From positions 62,001-126,000 of the forward strand of contig NZ_JALDPT010000011.1 in NCBI RefSeq assembly GCF_022695515.1: DNA of 64,000 nucleotides, written 5' to 3'. A model generated the notes under the pieces. That model saw only the letters and a list, made by a program, of their open reading frames with translations. It made no database searches and was not told the DNA's origin. The DNA is from Phenylobacterium aquaticum. GTDB taxonomy: Bacteria > Pseudomonadota > Alphaproteobacteria > Caulobacterales > Caulobacteraceae. Shown in pieces: positions 33,758-41,574 of the stretch (position 1 is its first letter; each line of letters starts with the position of its first letter). The position numbers and the translations under genes are program-made.

Positions 33758-35193
33758 TCGGTCGCGCCTGGATCCTCGGGATCGCCGCGGCCGGCGCCGC
33801 CAGCGTCGCCAGCGCGGCGGCGGCTCAGGGAGGGCCGACCCTCGTGCCGCAGGGCGGGGTCGTGATGCTGACCCCCGCCTCCGATGTCGATTCCGTGGTG
33901 GTCTCCAACGACACCGCCTTGGGCGTGGAGGTGCAGGACACCCGCCACATCGTGGTGTTCGGCAAGCAGGAGGGGTCTGGCGAGATCATCCTGTTGGACG
34001 CGCGCAAACGGCCCATCGACCGTCGGCAAGTCAGCGTGGTGGCCGATGTCTCCGGCATCCAGGCCCTGATCGACCAATCGACGCCGGGCTCGCACATCAA
34101 GGTCGCCAAGTCGTCGAGCGTGATCGTGCTGTCGGGCACGGCAGAGAACTCCGCCCAGGTGAAACTGGCCGCCGACATCGCCGCCAGCGCCTTCCCGACC
34201 AGCAGCATCAAGGTGCTGAACCTGATCCGCAGCGCCGCCAATGATCAGCTGGCCGTCTCGGTGCGGGTGATGGAGGTTCGCCAGACGCGCCTGCGCGAAC
34301 TCGGCATCAAATGGACGGCGCAGAACCGCTACAATCAGGGCACCGGCCAGATCGGGAACCTGTTCAATTCGGCTCTGGGCACGACCGGCGCGCAGGATCT
34401 GTTTGCGACGGCGAAATTCACCATCGATCGCCTGACGCTGGACGCCTACATCAACTTCCTGCGCTCCGAGGGCGCAGCGACCATGCTGGCGGAGCCCACC
34501 ATTGTGGCCACCAGCGGCCAGAAGGCGAAGTTCCTGGCGGGCGGCGAATTGCCGGTGCCGGTGCCGACGGTGTTTTCCGGGTCCAATCAGGTGGTCAATA
34601 GCTACACCTATAAGCCCTACGGCATCTCGCTGGAGTTCACCGCCCAGATCCTGGACGCCAATTCGCTCACCCTGCAGCTGCAGCCGGAAGTCTCAGCCAT
34701 CGATGACAGCCATGTGGTCGACCTGAATGGGTCGAAGGTCCCGGGCCTGGTCACGCGCAAGACCGAAACCACGGTCGATCTGAACTTCGGTGAGAGCGTG
34801 GCGATCGCGGGCTTACGCGCGCGTGAGGAAAATCGCGACCGACGCGGCCTGCCCTTCTCCACGCCGTTTGGCATTGGCGATGCGCTGGCCGGCGCCAACA
34901 ACTCCAAGCGGTCCGACACCGAGCTCGTGATCATTGTCACGCCGGAGCGGGTGAGCGACAGCCAGCAGGCCGCCATGCCTGCGCCGGACATGACGGCGGC
35001 CCAGCCCAAGCCGGCCAAACCTGCCGCCGCGCCCAAGCCCACGCCGCGGCCCACGACCAAGCCCCAGGCGTCGGCCTCCGCGCCTAAGACCCCGACCAAG
35101 CCCGGTCCGGTCTTGGCGGCCAAGGGCAAGGGCCCGGTCTTGGCGCCCCATGGACTTGAGCCGCCCAGCGCGCCGACGCGCCTAGCCAAATGA
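33754..35193 (+). CDS. cpaC: Flp pilus secretin CpaC/RcpA
   Basis: A 479-residue outer-membrane secretin. Seen: a signal peptide (ILGIAAAGAASVASAAAAQG), an N-terminal pilus-secretin domain with VSNDTALGVEVQDTRHIVVF, a BON-like region (SSSVIVLSGTAENSAQVKLA), and the secretin core with VRVMEVRQTRLRELGIKW, GEGAATMLAEP-like sequence, FLAGGELPVPVP and VAIAGLRAREE. The C-terminal 80 or so residues are low-complexity Pro/Lys/Ala. The GTG start at 33754 overlaps the cpaB stop. It forms the pilus exit pore. Confidence 0.9.
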   Translation: MIGRAWILGIAAAGAASVASAAAAQGGPTLVPQGGVVMLTPASDVDSVVVSNDTALGVEVQDTRHIVVFGKQEGSGEIILLDARKRPIDRRQVSVVADVSGIQALIDQSTPGSHIKVAKSSSVIVLSGTAENSAQVKLAADIAASAFPTSSIKVLNLIRSAANDQLAVSVRVMEVRQTRLRELGIKWTAQNRYNQGTGQIGNLFNSALGTTGAQDLFATAKFTIDRLTLDAYINFLRSEGAATMLAEPTIVATSGQKAKFLAGGELPVPVPTVFSGSNQVVNSYTYKPYGISLEFTAQILDANSLTLQLQPEVSAIDDSHVVDLNGSKVPGLVTRKTETTVDLNFGESVAIAGLRAREENRDRRGLPFSTPFGIGDALAGANNSKRSDTELVIIVTPERVSDSQQAAMPAPDMTAAQPKPAKPAAAPKPTPRPTTKPQASASAPKTPTKPGPVLAAKGKGPVLAPHGLEPPSAPTRLAK

Positions 35194-36284
35194 CCGAAGA
35201 GGCGCGTCAAGGCCTGCTGTCGGCCCTCATCGATGAGGCCGCCCGGGCCTATCCTTCGGCGGGCCCTGGCGAGCTCGATGTGGATGAGGCGACCCTGCGC
35301 GGGTTTCTCGCCGATCTGGTGCGGCGCGGGCCCCGTCTCGACGCCGCCCAGCAACAGGCGCTCGTCTCCGCGGCCATCGCGGAGATCTTGGGTTACGGCC
35401 CGATCGACCCCTTGATGAAGACCAAAGGGGTCACGGACATCCTGATCAATGGCTGGCGCCACATCGTCTATGAACAGGATGGCCGCCTGCAGCCCTTCGA
35501 GGGCGCCTTTTTCAGTCCCGAGCATTTGAGGGCCTTCGTCCACCGCCACGTCGCCCGCGCCGAGCGCGCGGTCAATCGCGCAAATCCGTGGGTCGATGTT
35601 GAACTGCGCGACGGCTCGCGCATGCACGTGGTCTCCGATCCCGTCGCGCAAGGCGGGCCCTTTGTCTCCATCCGCCGGTTCGCGGAGACGGCCTATAGCT
35701 TGGAGGACCTGCAGGCGTTCGGCGCGATCACGCCCGAGCAGAAGCTTTGGTTCGAGAGCGCGGTCTGCCGCCGCCTCAATCTGATCATCGCCGGCGCCCC
35801 GGGCGTCGGCAAGACGACCTTGATGGGCGCCCTCCTCGGCCGCGCCGCGCCGCATGAGCGAATCATACTGATCGAGGATGTGAGCGAACTGAAGGTCGAC
35901 CATCCTCACTGCATTAAGCTGCAGACCCGTCGCCTGACCTATGGCGACGGGGAACAAGCCAATATTCGCAAGCTGGTGCGGGAGACCTTGCGCATGCGGC
36001 CCGACCGACTGGTGGTGGGGGAAGTGCGCGGGGAAGAAGTGTTCGACATGGTCTCGGCCATGTCGATTGGTCTGTCCGGGTCGCTGACGACCTTGCACGC
36101 GGGCTCTGTGACGGGCGCGATCCACCGCCTGGAAAGCCTCTATTCGGCGGCCACGACCGGGCAAGCCGGGATTGAGCCCAGTCGGGCGTTGCGCGAGGCG
36201 ATCGATGCGATCGTCTATCTCAATCGCGACAGCGAGGGACGCCGGCGGATCTCCGACATCCACATGCTGGGCGCTGAGCGTTGA
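35190..36284 (+). CDS. cpaF: Flp pilus assembly ATPase CpaF/TadA
   Basis: A 364-residue secretion ATPase of the type II/IV secretion family. Seen: NPWVDVELRDGSRMHVVSDP, Walker A GAPGVGKTTLMGAL, IILIEDVSELKVDHPH, Walker B RPDRLVVGEVRGEEVFDM, and the His-box SLTTLHAG. It powers pilus assembly from the cytoplasm. It follows cpaC directly (4-base overlap), so the CpaE/TadZ ATPase gene usually found between the two is missing here. The N-terminal region is shorter than in many TadA proteins. Confidence 0.92.
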   Translation: MTEEARQGLLSALIDEAARAYPSAGPGELDVDEATLRGFLADLVRRGPRLDAAQQQALVSAAIAEILGYGPIDPLMKTKGVTDILINGWRHIVYEQDGRLQPFEGAFFSPEHLRAFVHRHVARAERAVNRANPWVDVELRDGSRMHVVSDPVAQGGPFVSIRRFAETAYSLEDLQAFGAITPEQKLWFESAVCRRLNLIIAGAPGVGKTTLMGALLGRAAPHERIILIEDVSELKVDHPHCIKLQTRRLTYGDGEQANIRKLVRETLRMRPDRLVVGEVRGEEVFDMVSAMSIGLSGSLTTLHAGSVTGAIHRLESLYSAATTGQAGIEPSRALREAIDAIVYLNRDSEGRRRISDIHMLGAER

Positions 36285-36988
36285 ATTCGATCCTCAGCCG
36301 CCTGGACCTCGAGCTGCATCCGTTCGCGCTGCTGGGCGGGGCGTTGGGTGGCGTGGCCCTGGGGTTTTGGAGCCAAGCGCCCTTCCTGGGCCTGATCTTT
36401 GGTCTTGGCGCCTTCGTGCTGATCGCCCAGATCCTGCAACAGCGGCGGAGCGCCCAGTTGGGCGATGAGCGCACCAATGTTCGCCAATTGCTGGAACAGG
36501 CCACCCCCTTGGCGCGGTCTGGCGTACCGCTCGAGACGGCGCTGGGTCAGGCGGCGGCGCGGTTGGAATACCCGGGCGGCGCCGCCCTGACCGCGGCCTT
36601 GGCGGCCAATGCGGCCGGGCGTTTCGGCGGACGCATTGAAGAGGCCCTGCGGCGCTGGCCTTTGAGTGAACTCGTCTTCCAACTCTATCTGGTCCACCGC
36701 GAGAACGGGGGCGATCCGACCCGGTTCATGGACGCCTTCCGCAGCTCCCTCGGCATGGCCGATGACCTGGCGAAGAAGAAGCAGCTGGCCCTGCTGCAGA
36801 TCCGTTGGCAGGCCAATATGATCACCCTGTTCTTCTTCCTGGTGCTGGGTCTGTCGATCGTCAACGCCGGGGTGTTTTACGCCGCCCTGCTTGGCACCGA
36901 AGAGGGCCGCACCTTGACCTCGATCTCGGCTTGCCTGGTGACCTGGGGCCGGGTGGTGCTCAATGTCTTGGCGAGGACCATGGAATGA
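36281..36988 (+). CDS. tadB: TadB-like pilus inner-membrane protein
   Basis: A 235-residue platform protein with the GspF/T2SSF domain. Seen: two N-terminal membrane segments, the Arg-rich QQRRSAQLGDERTN, then RSGVPLETALGQAAARL, EEALRRWPLSEL and a C-terminal pair of hydrophobic segments (MITLFFFLVLGLSIVNAG). The TTG start overlaps the cpaF stop as TTGA. It pairs with the next gene as the TadB/TadC platform of the Tad pilus. It is shorter than typical TadB. Confidence 0.82.
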   Translation: MNSILSRLDLELHPFALLGGALGGVALGFWSQAPFLGLIFGLGAFVLIAQILQQRRSAQLGDERTNVRQLLEQATPLARSGVPLETALGQAAARLEYPGGAALTAALAANAAGRFGGRIEEALRRWPLSELVFQLYLVHRENGGDPTRFMDAFRSSLGMADDLAKKKQLALLQIRWQANMITLFFFLVLGLSIVNAGVFYAALLGTEEGRTLTSISACLVTWGRVVLNVLARTME

Positions 36989-37461
36989 GTTCGGGCCGCG
37001 TCACCCGCATTCGCGACGAAGAGGCCTGCGAGCTGGCCGCGGTCGCAGCCTTGGCGGCGGCGGAAGCGGGCGCACCACCCGCCTCCTCGATCGGCTTAGC
37101 GCTGAATTTGGCCGGCGCGCACTATGACGATGTGATCTTGCGCCTCCAGAGCCTATGGCGGCGGATGCAGTTCGCGCCCAATCCGGGTCACGTGACGTCG
37201 GACGCCAATACAAGCCCCGCTGGGGTTGAATTGCTGAGACTTGCAAAAGACGCCGAAGCCAATGGTGATGATCTTCGAGAACGCCTGAGGATTTACCTCG
37301 AAAATAGCTTCGAGCGAAGAGACTTCGAGTTGAGGCGACGTATTGAGGTAATTCCAGTCTATATGATCATAGTCTTGGTGATCTTTTTTATGCCAGCGAT
37401 TCTTATCGTACTGGTTGGACCATCGTTCCAAGCCTTGCTGCGTGCTTTGTACGAGGTCTAG
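36985..37461 (+). CDS. tadC: TadC-like pilus inner-membrane protein (short)
   Basis: A 158-residue protein with GspF-like features: helical repeats (AAVAALAAAEAGAPPASSIG) and a C-terminal NSFERRDFELRRRIEVIPVY leading into the membrane segment MIIVLVIFFMPAILIVLVGP. ATG 36985 overlaps the tadB stop as ATGA. It is roughly half the length of usual TadC proteins, with no N-terminal membrane pair. The last third of the gene is noticeably AT-richer. Assignment relies on position and the C-terminal segment. Confidence 0.7.
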   Translation: MSSGRVTRIRDEEACELAAVAALAAAEAGAPPASSIGLALNLAGAHYDDVILRLQSLWRRMQFAPNPGHVTSDANTSPAGVELLRLAKDAEANGDDLRERLRIYLENSFERRDFELRRRIEVIPVYMIIVLVIFFMPAILIVLVGPSFQALLRALYEV

Positions 37462-37468
37462 AATGCGC

Positions 37469-37481
37469 GCTCAAACTGAGC
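37469..37481. promoter_or_regulatory. Operator-like repeat matching the Tad promoter palindrome
   Basis: GCTCAAACTGAGC lies 87 bases before the lysine-rich gene. It differs at one base from the core (GCTCAAATTGAGC, 31806-31818) of the palindrome upstream of the pilin operon. Both are intergenic, so a shared regulator is plausible. Confidence 0.4.
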
Positions 37482-37567
37482 AGGTCCAATCTGGAGCACC
37501 GCTTCCCAACCGCCTATGATGAACAGAGTATTGCACTGCTCGTGCTGGAAAGGGATTGGGGGGCTTA

Positions 37568-37927
37568 ATGATTAAGCTAATACGCGCAGCGGTCTTCGCT
37601 CTTGTGGCGATGTTCGCGTTTTCGACCATTGTCCCGGAAGGGTCCGTTGCTTCGGCGCAGACCACGACCGGCACGACCACGCCGAAAGTGAAGAAGACTC
37701 TTAAGAAGAAGACGGTCAACAAGACCAAGAAGAATCTTAAGAAGAAGAAGGGCAGCAAGACCGGTAAGAAGCTCAACAAGAAGAAGGGCAAGAAGACCGG
37801 TAAGAAGCTGAACAAAAAGAAGGCCGCGAAGAACAAGAAGAATCTGAAGAAGAAGGCCACCAACAAGACCAAGAAGAAGCTGAAGAAGAAGGTCGCCACC
37901 AAGAAGGCGACACCTCCTCCCGCTTAA
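37568..37927 (+). CDS. Secreted lysine-rich repeat protein
   Basis: A 119-residue protein: a signal peptide (IRAAVFALVAMFAFSTIV, cleavage likely after ASA), then a region made almost entirely of Lys, Thr, Asn, Leu and Gly. About 41 lysines occur in some 80 residues, in imperfect units of 11-13 residues of the TKKxLKKK/TGKKLNKKK kind, and it ends ATPPPA. Nearly all Lys codons are AAG. Such a polycation would be exported and could bind acidic polysaccharide, DNA or the outer membrane. It sits between the pilus platform genes and a pilin gene, so an adhesion role with the pili or matrix is possible. No family recognised beyond low-complexity Lys-rich proteins. Confidence 0.72.
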   Translation: MIKLIRAAVFALVAMFAFSTIVPEGSVASAQTTTGTTTPKVKKTLKKKTVNKTKKNLKKKKGSKTGKKLNKKKGKKTGKKLNKKKAAKNKKNLKKKATNKTKKKLKKKVATKKATPPPA

Positions 37928-37957
37928 GTTTCTGAATTAATTGAGAAAGCCCTCGCA

Positions 37958-38200
37958 ATGAACCACAATCTCCTGAGAGATATCGGTGTGTCGTTGCGGG
38001 GGCTTTTGCATGACACCCGTGGCCTCGCGTCCGTCGAGGCCACGATTCTTCTGGCGACCCTTGGGATCGCCGCAGCAGGCGCGGGCGTCGTCGCCGGCCC
38101 CGTGATCAAGCAATATTCCGATCATCTATCCGCCTCCGTGCAGACCGCTCGATGCTTGGCGGCTGGCGAAGCTGGCGCCCCCTTCCCGAACTGCCCCTAG
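37958..38200 (+). CDS. Flp-like prepilin with divergent sequence
   Basis: An 80-residue prepilin-like protein. Seen: leader SLRGLLHDTRG, mature start LASVEATILLATLG with Glu at +5 as in the other two pilins, but Ala in place of the usual Tyr at +6. The C-terminal part is longer and contains two cysteines (RCLAAGEAG...NCP), which could form a disulfide in the periplasm. It lies 30 bases after the lysine-rich gene. Likely a minor pilin; it could be processed by CpaA. Confidence 0.75.
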   Translation: MNHNLLRDIGVSLRGLLHDTRGLASVEATILLATLGIAAAGAGVVAGPVIKQYSDHLSASVQTARCLAAGEAGAPFPNCP

Positions 38201-38209
38201 GCGTCTGGC

Positions 38210-38434
38210 ATGCTGGGCGTTCAGGTCCTCTTTCTCTGCGTTGTGGCGTTCATTGTCGGCGCCGAACAGGCTGCGCCCGGTGTGCTGAAGTCCACGATCA
38301 CGGCCGCCGCCCAAGTCTATGAAAGCACCCACGAGCATACGCTGACCCGGCTGTGCGCCCGCATCGAGGCCCATGGCGGAACCTGTCCGGGCCATGCGCC
38401 GCCCGCATCCCCACCGACGCCTCCCCCGACCTGA
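38210..38434 (+). CDS. Small secreted or membrane-anchored hypothetical protein
   Basis: A 74-residue product: a hydrophobic N-terminus (VQVLFLCVVAFIVGAEQAAP) that may be a signal or anchor, a short helical middle with HEHTLTRLCARIEAHGG, and a Pro-rich end (PPASPPTPPPT). It begins 10 bases after the pilin stop and probably belongs to the pilus operon. No family recognised. Two Cys residues lie in the part after the hydrophobic segment, as in the preceding pilin. Confidence 0.5.
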   Translation: MLGVQVLFLCVVAFIVGAEQAAPGVLKSTITAAAQVYESTHEHTLTRLCARIEAHGGTCPGHAPPASPPTPPPT

Positions 38435-38452
38435 GCCGCTCACGGGCCCGAC

Positions 38453-38503
38453 ACGTCGATAACCCCAAATCCGGGAATTACCCAAATTCGGTGAACGTCG
38501 ATA
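38453..38503. promoter_or_regulatory. Nested direct repeats upstream of the winged-helix gene
   Basis: ACGTCGATA occurs at 38453-38461 and 38495-38503, exactly 42 bases (about four helical turns) apart. Between them lie CCCAAATCCGG (38464-38474) and CCCAAATTCGG (38481-38491), 17 bases apart. The layout suggests paired operator sites, perhaps for autoregulation of the adjacent regulator. Confidence 0.45.
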
Positions 38504-38572
38504 TTTGTCTCTTGGAGGCAATGTGTCCGGCATGTTTCAACTGTCTCTACGCCACCGGGGGACGCGTGATAA

Positions 38573-39019
38573 TTGCTCAACACAACCAGTGATAAGGGCG
38601 GTGTAGCCCTGCAGAAGAACTTGAATTTAGTTCAAACTCGTCTGCACCTCGCCTCAAAGATATTTCGCTTCTTTACCAATCTACGCGGACGCAAGGGCGT
38701 GGACGCGGAAGGGTTTCAGATCCTTTCGGCGTTTATCCTTGCCGGCCTTGCAGAGCTTCAACGCCAACAGACCAAGCAATTCTCGCAGGATACTTTTGTG
38801 GCCTCTCTGACGGCCACGGCCCTGTCGGAGATGACCGGGATCCCGCGTCAGACCGTGCGGCGTAAGCTTGAGCGTATGGAGAAATTGGGACTGGTGGCCC
38901 GCCAGGAGGACAGCGGCTACGTCATGACGACCTATCATCCGGACCTGGATCTGATCCATGTCATCCAGACCTCGCTTGAGGCGTCGTCTGGATTGTCGGC
39001 TGTGGCTCTGACAGCTTAG
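38573..39019 (+). CDS. Winged-helix DNA-binding protein, MarR/Crp-like HTH
   Basis: A protein of up to 148 residues. Seen: LTATALSEMTGIPRQTVRRK followed by LERMEKLGLVARQEDSGYVM, a clear helix-turn-helix and wing. The N-terminal part is helical, possibly a dimerisation region. No ligand-binding domain is recognisable. The start is uncertain: TTG 38573 gives the longest product, GTG 38603 is an alternative. It follows the Tad genes on the same strand and has repeated sequence motifs just upstream, so it may control the pilus operon or itself. Confidence 0.75.
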   Translation: MLNTTSDKGGVALQKNLNLVQTRLHLASKIFRFFTNLRGRKGVDAEGFQILSAFILAGLAELQRQQTKQFSQDTFVASLTATALSEMTGIPRQTVRRKLERMEKLGLVARQEDSGYVMTTYHPDLDLIHVIQTSLEASSGLSAVALTA

Positions 39020-39057
39020 CTGACGCCCCGTCTCACCTTCCCCAGGAGCAGATCTCG

Positions 39058-39249
39058 ATGACGCGTGCGGCCCTTCTGCCCTGCCCGTTCTGTGGCGAAC
39101 GCCAGACTTCGACCATCGCCAGCGATGTCGATTGTTATTTCGTCCGGTGTGAGGATTGCCTCGCCGAGGGCCCGCCGGAGGATACTTTGGATGAGGCCAT
39201 GGTCGCCTGGAATGCGCGCGCCGAAATCGCCACGACGCCCAGGCGCTAG
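39058..39249 (+). CDS. Lar-like restriction-alleviation zinc-ribbon protein
   Basis: A 63-residue protein with the Lar pattern: LLPCPFCGERQ at the start, VRCEDCLAEGPPED in the middle and DEAMVAWNARA at the end. The four cysteines (CPFC and CEDC) would bind zinc. Lar proteins of phages and prophages such as Rac relieve host type I restriction. Here no phage genes surround it. GGAG lies 13 bases before the ATG. It follows the winged-helix gene after 38 bases. The antirestriction role is inferred from the family only. Confidence 0.72.
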   Translation: MTRAALLPCPFCGERQTSTIASDVDCYFVRCEDCLAEGPPEDTLDEAMVAWNARAEIATTPRR

Positions 39250-39444
39250 TGGACGCCATTCCCGGTCGACGACGGTCCAGTCAAGTCTGGGGCTCGCTCT
39301 GAAGGGTCGGGCGGAGGTTCGCGCCAGCTTCGCCCGGCAGGCCGGCGGCGAAGCGGCCCTCACCTCGCCTCTTAGGGCGACGCTCAGGCGCGCCTGCCGC
39401 CGGACCAAGCTCGGTCGGCGGGGGGAAGCGCCCGCCTTCCTCGC

Positions 39445-40026
39445 CTATTGAAGCGGTTGGATGCTGGCGTCACGCGCGATCGCCGCGGCGTCTGAGATGC
39501 GACCTCGCCCAGGCGTTCCGACAATCGCGGAGGCCGGGGTCCCGGCGGCTTCCGCTGATCGGATGGTGGACGCGGCGGGCCGAGAGATCAGCGCGGCTTC
39601 CGCCATTTGCAGGTCAATATAGGCCAGACGTGAGGTCGCCTCGTCAGCGAGGTTGAAGCGGACAAGGCGATGGGTGTGGTCGGCGTCGACCGGCGCGCTC
39701 GTCACCCGCTTGGCCCAACCGTCGGTCTGGACGCTGCGATAGAGCGGCGCGGCCTCCGCCAGCCGGCCGGTCGCCTGATAGGTGGCGGCCAGATTGAAGC
39801 GGTCGACTACGCTCATTCCCGGCGCATTAGCGCGCTCGAAGAGATTGGCGGCGGTCCATTTGTCGCCCCAATAGGCCGATCGCACCGCGGCGACTTCCGC
39901 GCGGCGCACGTTTGCGGGATCGGAAAGGGCGCCGCGAGACTCCAGCCGCGCCGTCTGGTGGGTGGCGCAAGCGGCGGACATCAGGCAAAGGGCCAGCGCC
40001 CCGCAAGTCGAGGTGATCTTGTTCAT
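39445..40026 (-). CDS. Predicted lipoprotein with a TPR-like segment
   Basis: A 193-residue protein from ATG 40026. Seen: a lipoprotein signal (ALALCLMSAAC, Cys19 or 20), then a helical part AAVRSAYWGDKWTAANLFER and FNLAATYQATGRLAEAAPLY, which looks like one or two tetratricopeptide units, and an Ala-rich C-terminus. No close family recognised. It probably sits in the outer membrane facing the periplasm. It is alone on the minus strand, with the promoter region upstream in the 454-base gap. There is some general similarity to the small TPR-like protein at 48218. Confidence 0.68.
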   Translation of the reverse strand: MNKITSTCGALALCLMSAACATHQTARLESRGALSDPANVRRAEVAAVRSAYWGDKWTAANLFERANAPGMSVVDRFNLAATYQATGRLAEAAPLYRSVQTDGWAKRVTSAPVDADHTHRLVRFNLADEATSRLAYIDLQMAEAALISRPAASTIRSAEAAGTPASAIVGTPGRGRISDAAAIARDASIQPLQ

Positions 40027-40480
40027 GTGCTCTCCAGGTCAGGTGGTCCGGCCTGGAGGACAAAGCGCTCCGTCAGGTCTCGGCAGTCCGTAAGTCAATG
40101 CCGCCCTTCGCGCTTGGTTCGCTGGTAAACAAATTATATATTTTCCTAAAAGTAGCGCTTGTTCAAAGCGTTACTGTAGAGAAATCATCCGCCAGGCGAG
40201 CTATTGCGCCTACAGAGCCGCACCAAGGGCCAAGCCTGAAGCCCTGATCCGACGATGTTCGCCTCCCCTGGCGCGGCCCCTTTGCCCAACAGCGCAAGTC
40301 TGTTCTCGGACTGACCGAAACCGTTCCACAGCCTCCCCCGGGTTGAAGCCGTGACCATGATCTGAGAGGGCTTCACTTGTCGCTGAAAGCCCCGGTCTTA
40401 GGAGCCTCTGCACAAGGTCCGAGTTGAAGTTTTGTTGACCAAATCTCTCTCAATTGCTGGGCTGAGGGAGGAAGGGTTCC
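40027..40480. promoter_or_regulatory. Long intergenic region with inverted repeat
   Basis: A 454-base gap between divergent genes. Around 40130-40155 it is very AT-rich. Next to this is an inverted repeat, AGTAGCGCTT / AAGCGTTACT (40151-40160 and 40166-40175), with one mismatch and a 5-base loop, a candidate operator for the lipoprotein gene. The rest shows no gene that I trust. Confidence 0.35.
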
Positions 40481-40954
40481 ATGATCGCCATCGACCGCCA
40501 GATCGCCCCTGTTCCGGCTCTACTCGGCCAGAATTCGGCGCACCCAGAGGCGACGTCAGTCGTTCAGGACCCAGGCTCATACCCCTTGCCTGAGCCCGTG
40601 AGTACGCCAGGCCCGCAGAGCGTAGCCTTGTCGAGGTTCACCCCGGCCACATGGAACGCCTTGCTCGAACTTCAGGCTGCGCCGTCTTCGCACGACGAAC
40701 TGAGCCGTGCTGCCAATGAAGCTTGGGAGGTTGAGGCCGACATCGCGGAGCCGGAAGAAGACGGAGAGGCGTCAGACCAGGAGATTGAAGCCGAGGCCTC
40801 GGACGGCGCTGTAGCGGACAATACGCCCCAAGCGCTGCCGAGTTCGGATGAGGCCGATGGCGCAGTCGAGGGCCCCACAGACGGGGATGATCAGGCCGCC
40901 AAGGGCCTTGAGCCGTTCGCCGAAGACGAGCCAACAGCCTCGAGACCCCGTTAG
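40481..40954 (+). CDS. Acidic low-complexity hypothetical protein
   Basis: A 157-residue product, preceded by GGGAGGAAGG about 6 bases before the ATG. The N-terminal third is Pro/Ser-rich; the middle has the only folded-looking part, RFTPATWNALLELQAAPSSH; the C-terminal half is dominated by Glu, Asp and Ala (AEPEEDGEASDQEIEAEASD), predicted disordered. No signal peptide or membrane segment, no family recognised. The ribosome-binding site supports it being real, though low complexity in GC-rich DNA lowers confidence. Confidence 0.5.
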   Translation: MIAIDRQIAPVPALLGQNSAHPEATSVVQDPGSYPLPEPVSTPGPQSVALSRFTPATWNALLELQAAPSSHDELSRAANEAWEVEADIAEPEEDGEASDQEIEAEASDGAVADNTPQALPSSDEADGAVEGPTDGDDQAAKGLEPFAEDEPTASRPR

Positions 40955-41298
40955 GTCGATGAGGCGCGCTTAGGGCCACCCGCAGCCTAGAGACTTCAGG
41001 CGCCAAAGAGGTTGGCCACGATCCGGTCTCCTGGACTTTCAGCCATATCTTAGCGCCGTCCCCCTGGCGGGACGCACTTGCGCATAACGGCGGTATATCT
41101 GGTGTTCCTGGCGCGCGCATCACCCTTGCGGGGAATTTGTCACCCGAACCGGGTTTCAATGTGCGCGCGGAAAAATAGTGTCCCAATAAGCCATTCACCC
41201 TCGTCGGGTCTAAGGCGAGTTGCGGCCCCAAGAATTGCCCTGTCACAGCACAAGGACATTGCGCGGCGAGGCCTCGCCTCCTGCCCGAGACGTCCTGC
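40955..41298. other. Stretch without a confident gene
   Basis: A 344-base stretch between the acidic-protein gene and a small minus-strand gene. Open frames are short and unlike proteins; I see no hairpin, repeat or promoter that stands out. Confidence 0.3.
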
Positions 41299-41574
41299 CT
41301 ATCGGATCGCGGCGAGTAGAGGCGCGACGACCAGGGCCAACCCTGCCCAAAACACACCATTGAAAACCAATATGAAGGCCAGAGAACGCCTCGCCGACCA
41401 CTTATGCTCTAGAGGTGCCTCAGACCACGACTGCGCCAATTGCGCTTGCAGAGCGGCGGCGGGACTTTCGTGAGCCGCATCGGTGGGACGCATAGCGCGA
41501 GGTCGCATGCGGCGGCGAACGCGCGTCGCCTCAGCGCCAACCTCAGCCGTCTTCGCCATGCCGTGAGCCGCCAT
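41299..41574 (-). CDS. Small membrane protein of unknown function
   Basis: A 91-residue product: an Arg-rich N-terminal part (EATRVRRRMRPRAMRP), a polar middle (AQLAQSWSEAPLEHKWSARR) and a C-terminal membrane segment (SLAFILVFNGVFWAGLALVV). The layout is like a tail-anchored protein. A shorter start at ATG 41559 is possible, and neither start has a strong ribosome-binding site. No family recognised. It lies 131 bases downstream of the ManC-AGE fusion on the same strand. Confidence 0.5.
   Translation of the reverse strand: MAAHGMAKTAEVGAEATRVRRRMRPRAMRPTDAAHESPAAALQAQLAQSWSEAPLEHKWSARRSLAFILVFNGVFWAGLALVVAPLLAAIR

Noticed and set aside
37673..37925. Repeated AAGAAG tracts that look like a simple-sequence repeat
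   Set aside because: They are in frame and encode the lysine-rich repeats with a signal peptide upstream, so they are better explained as coding sequence.
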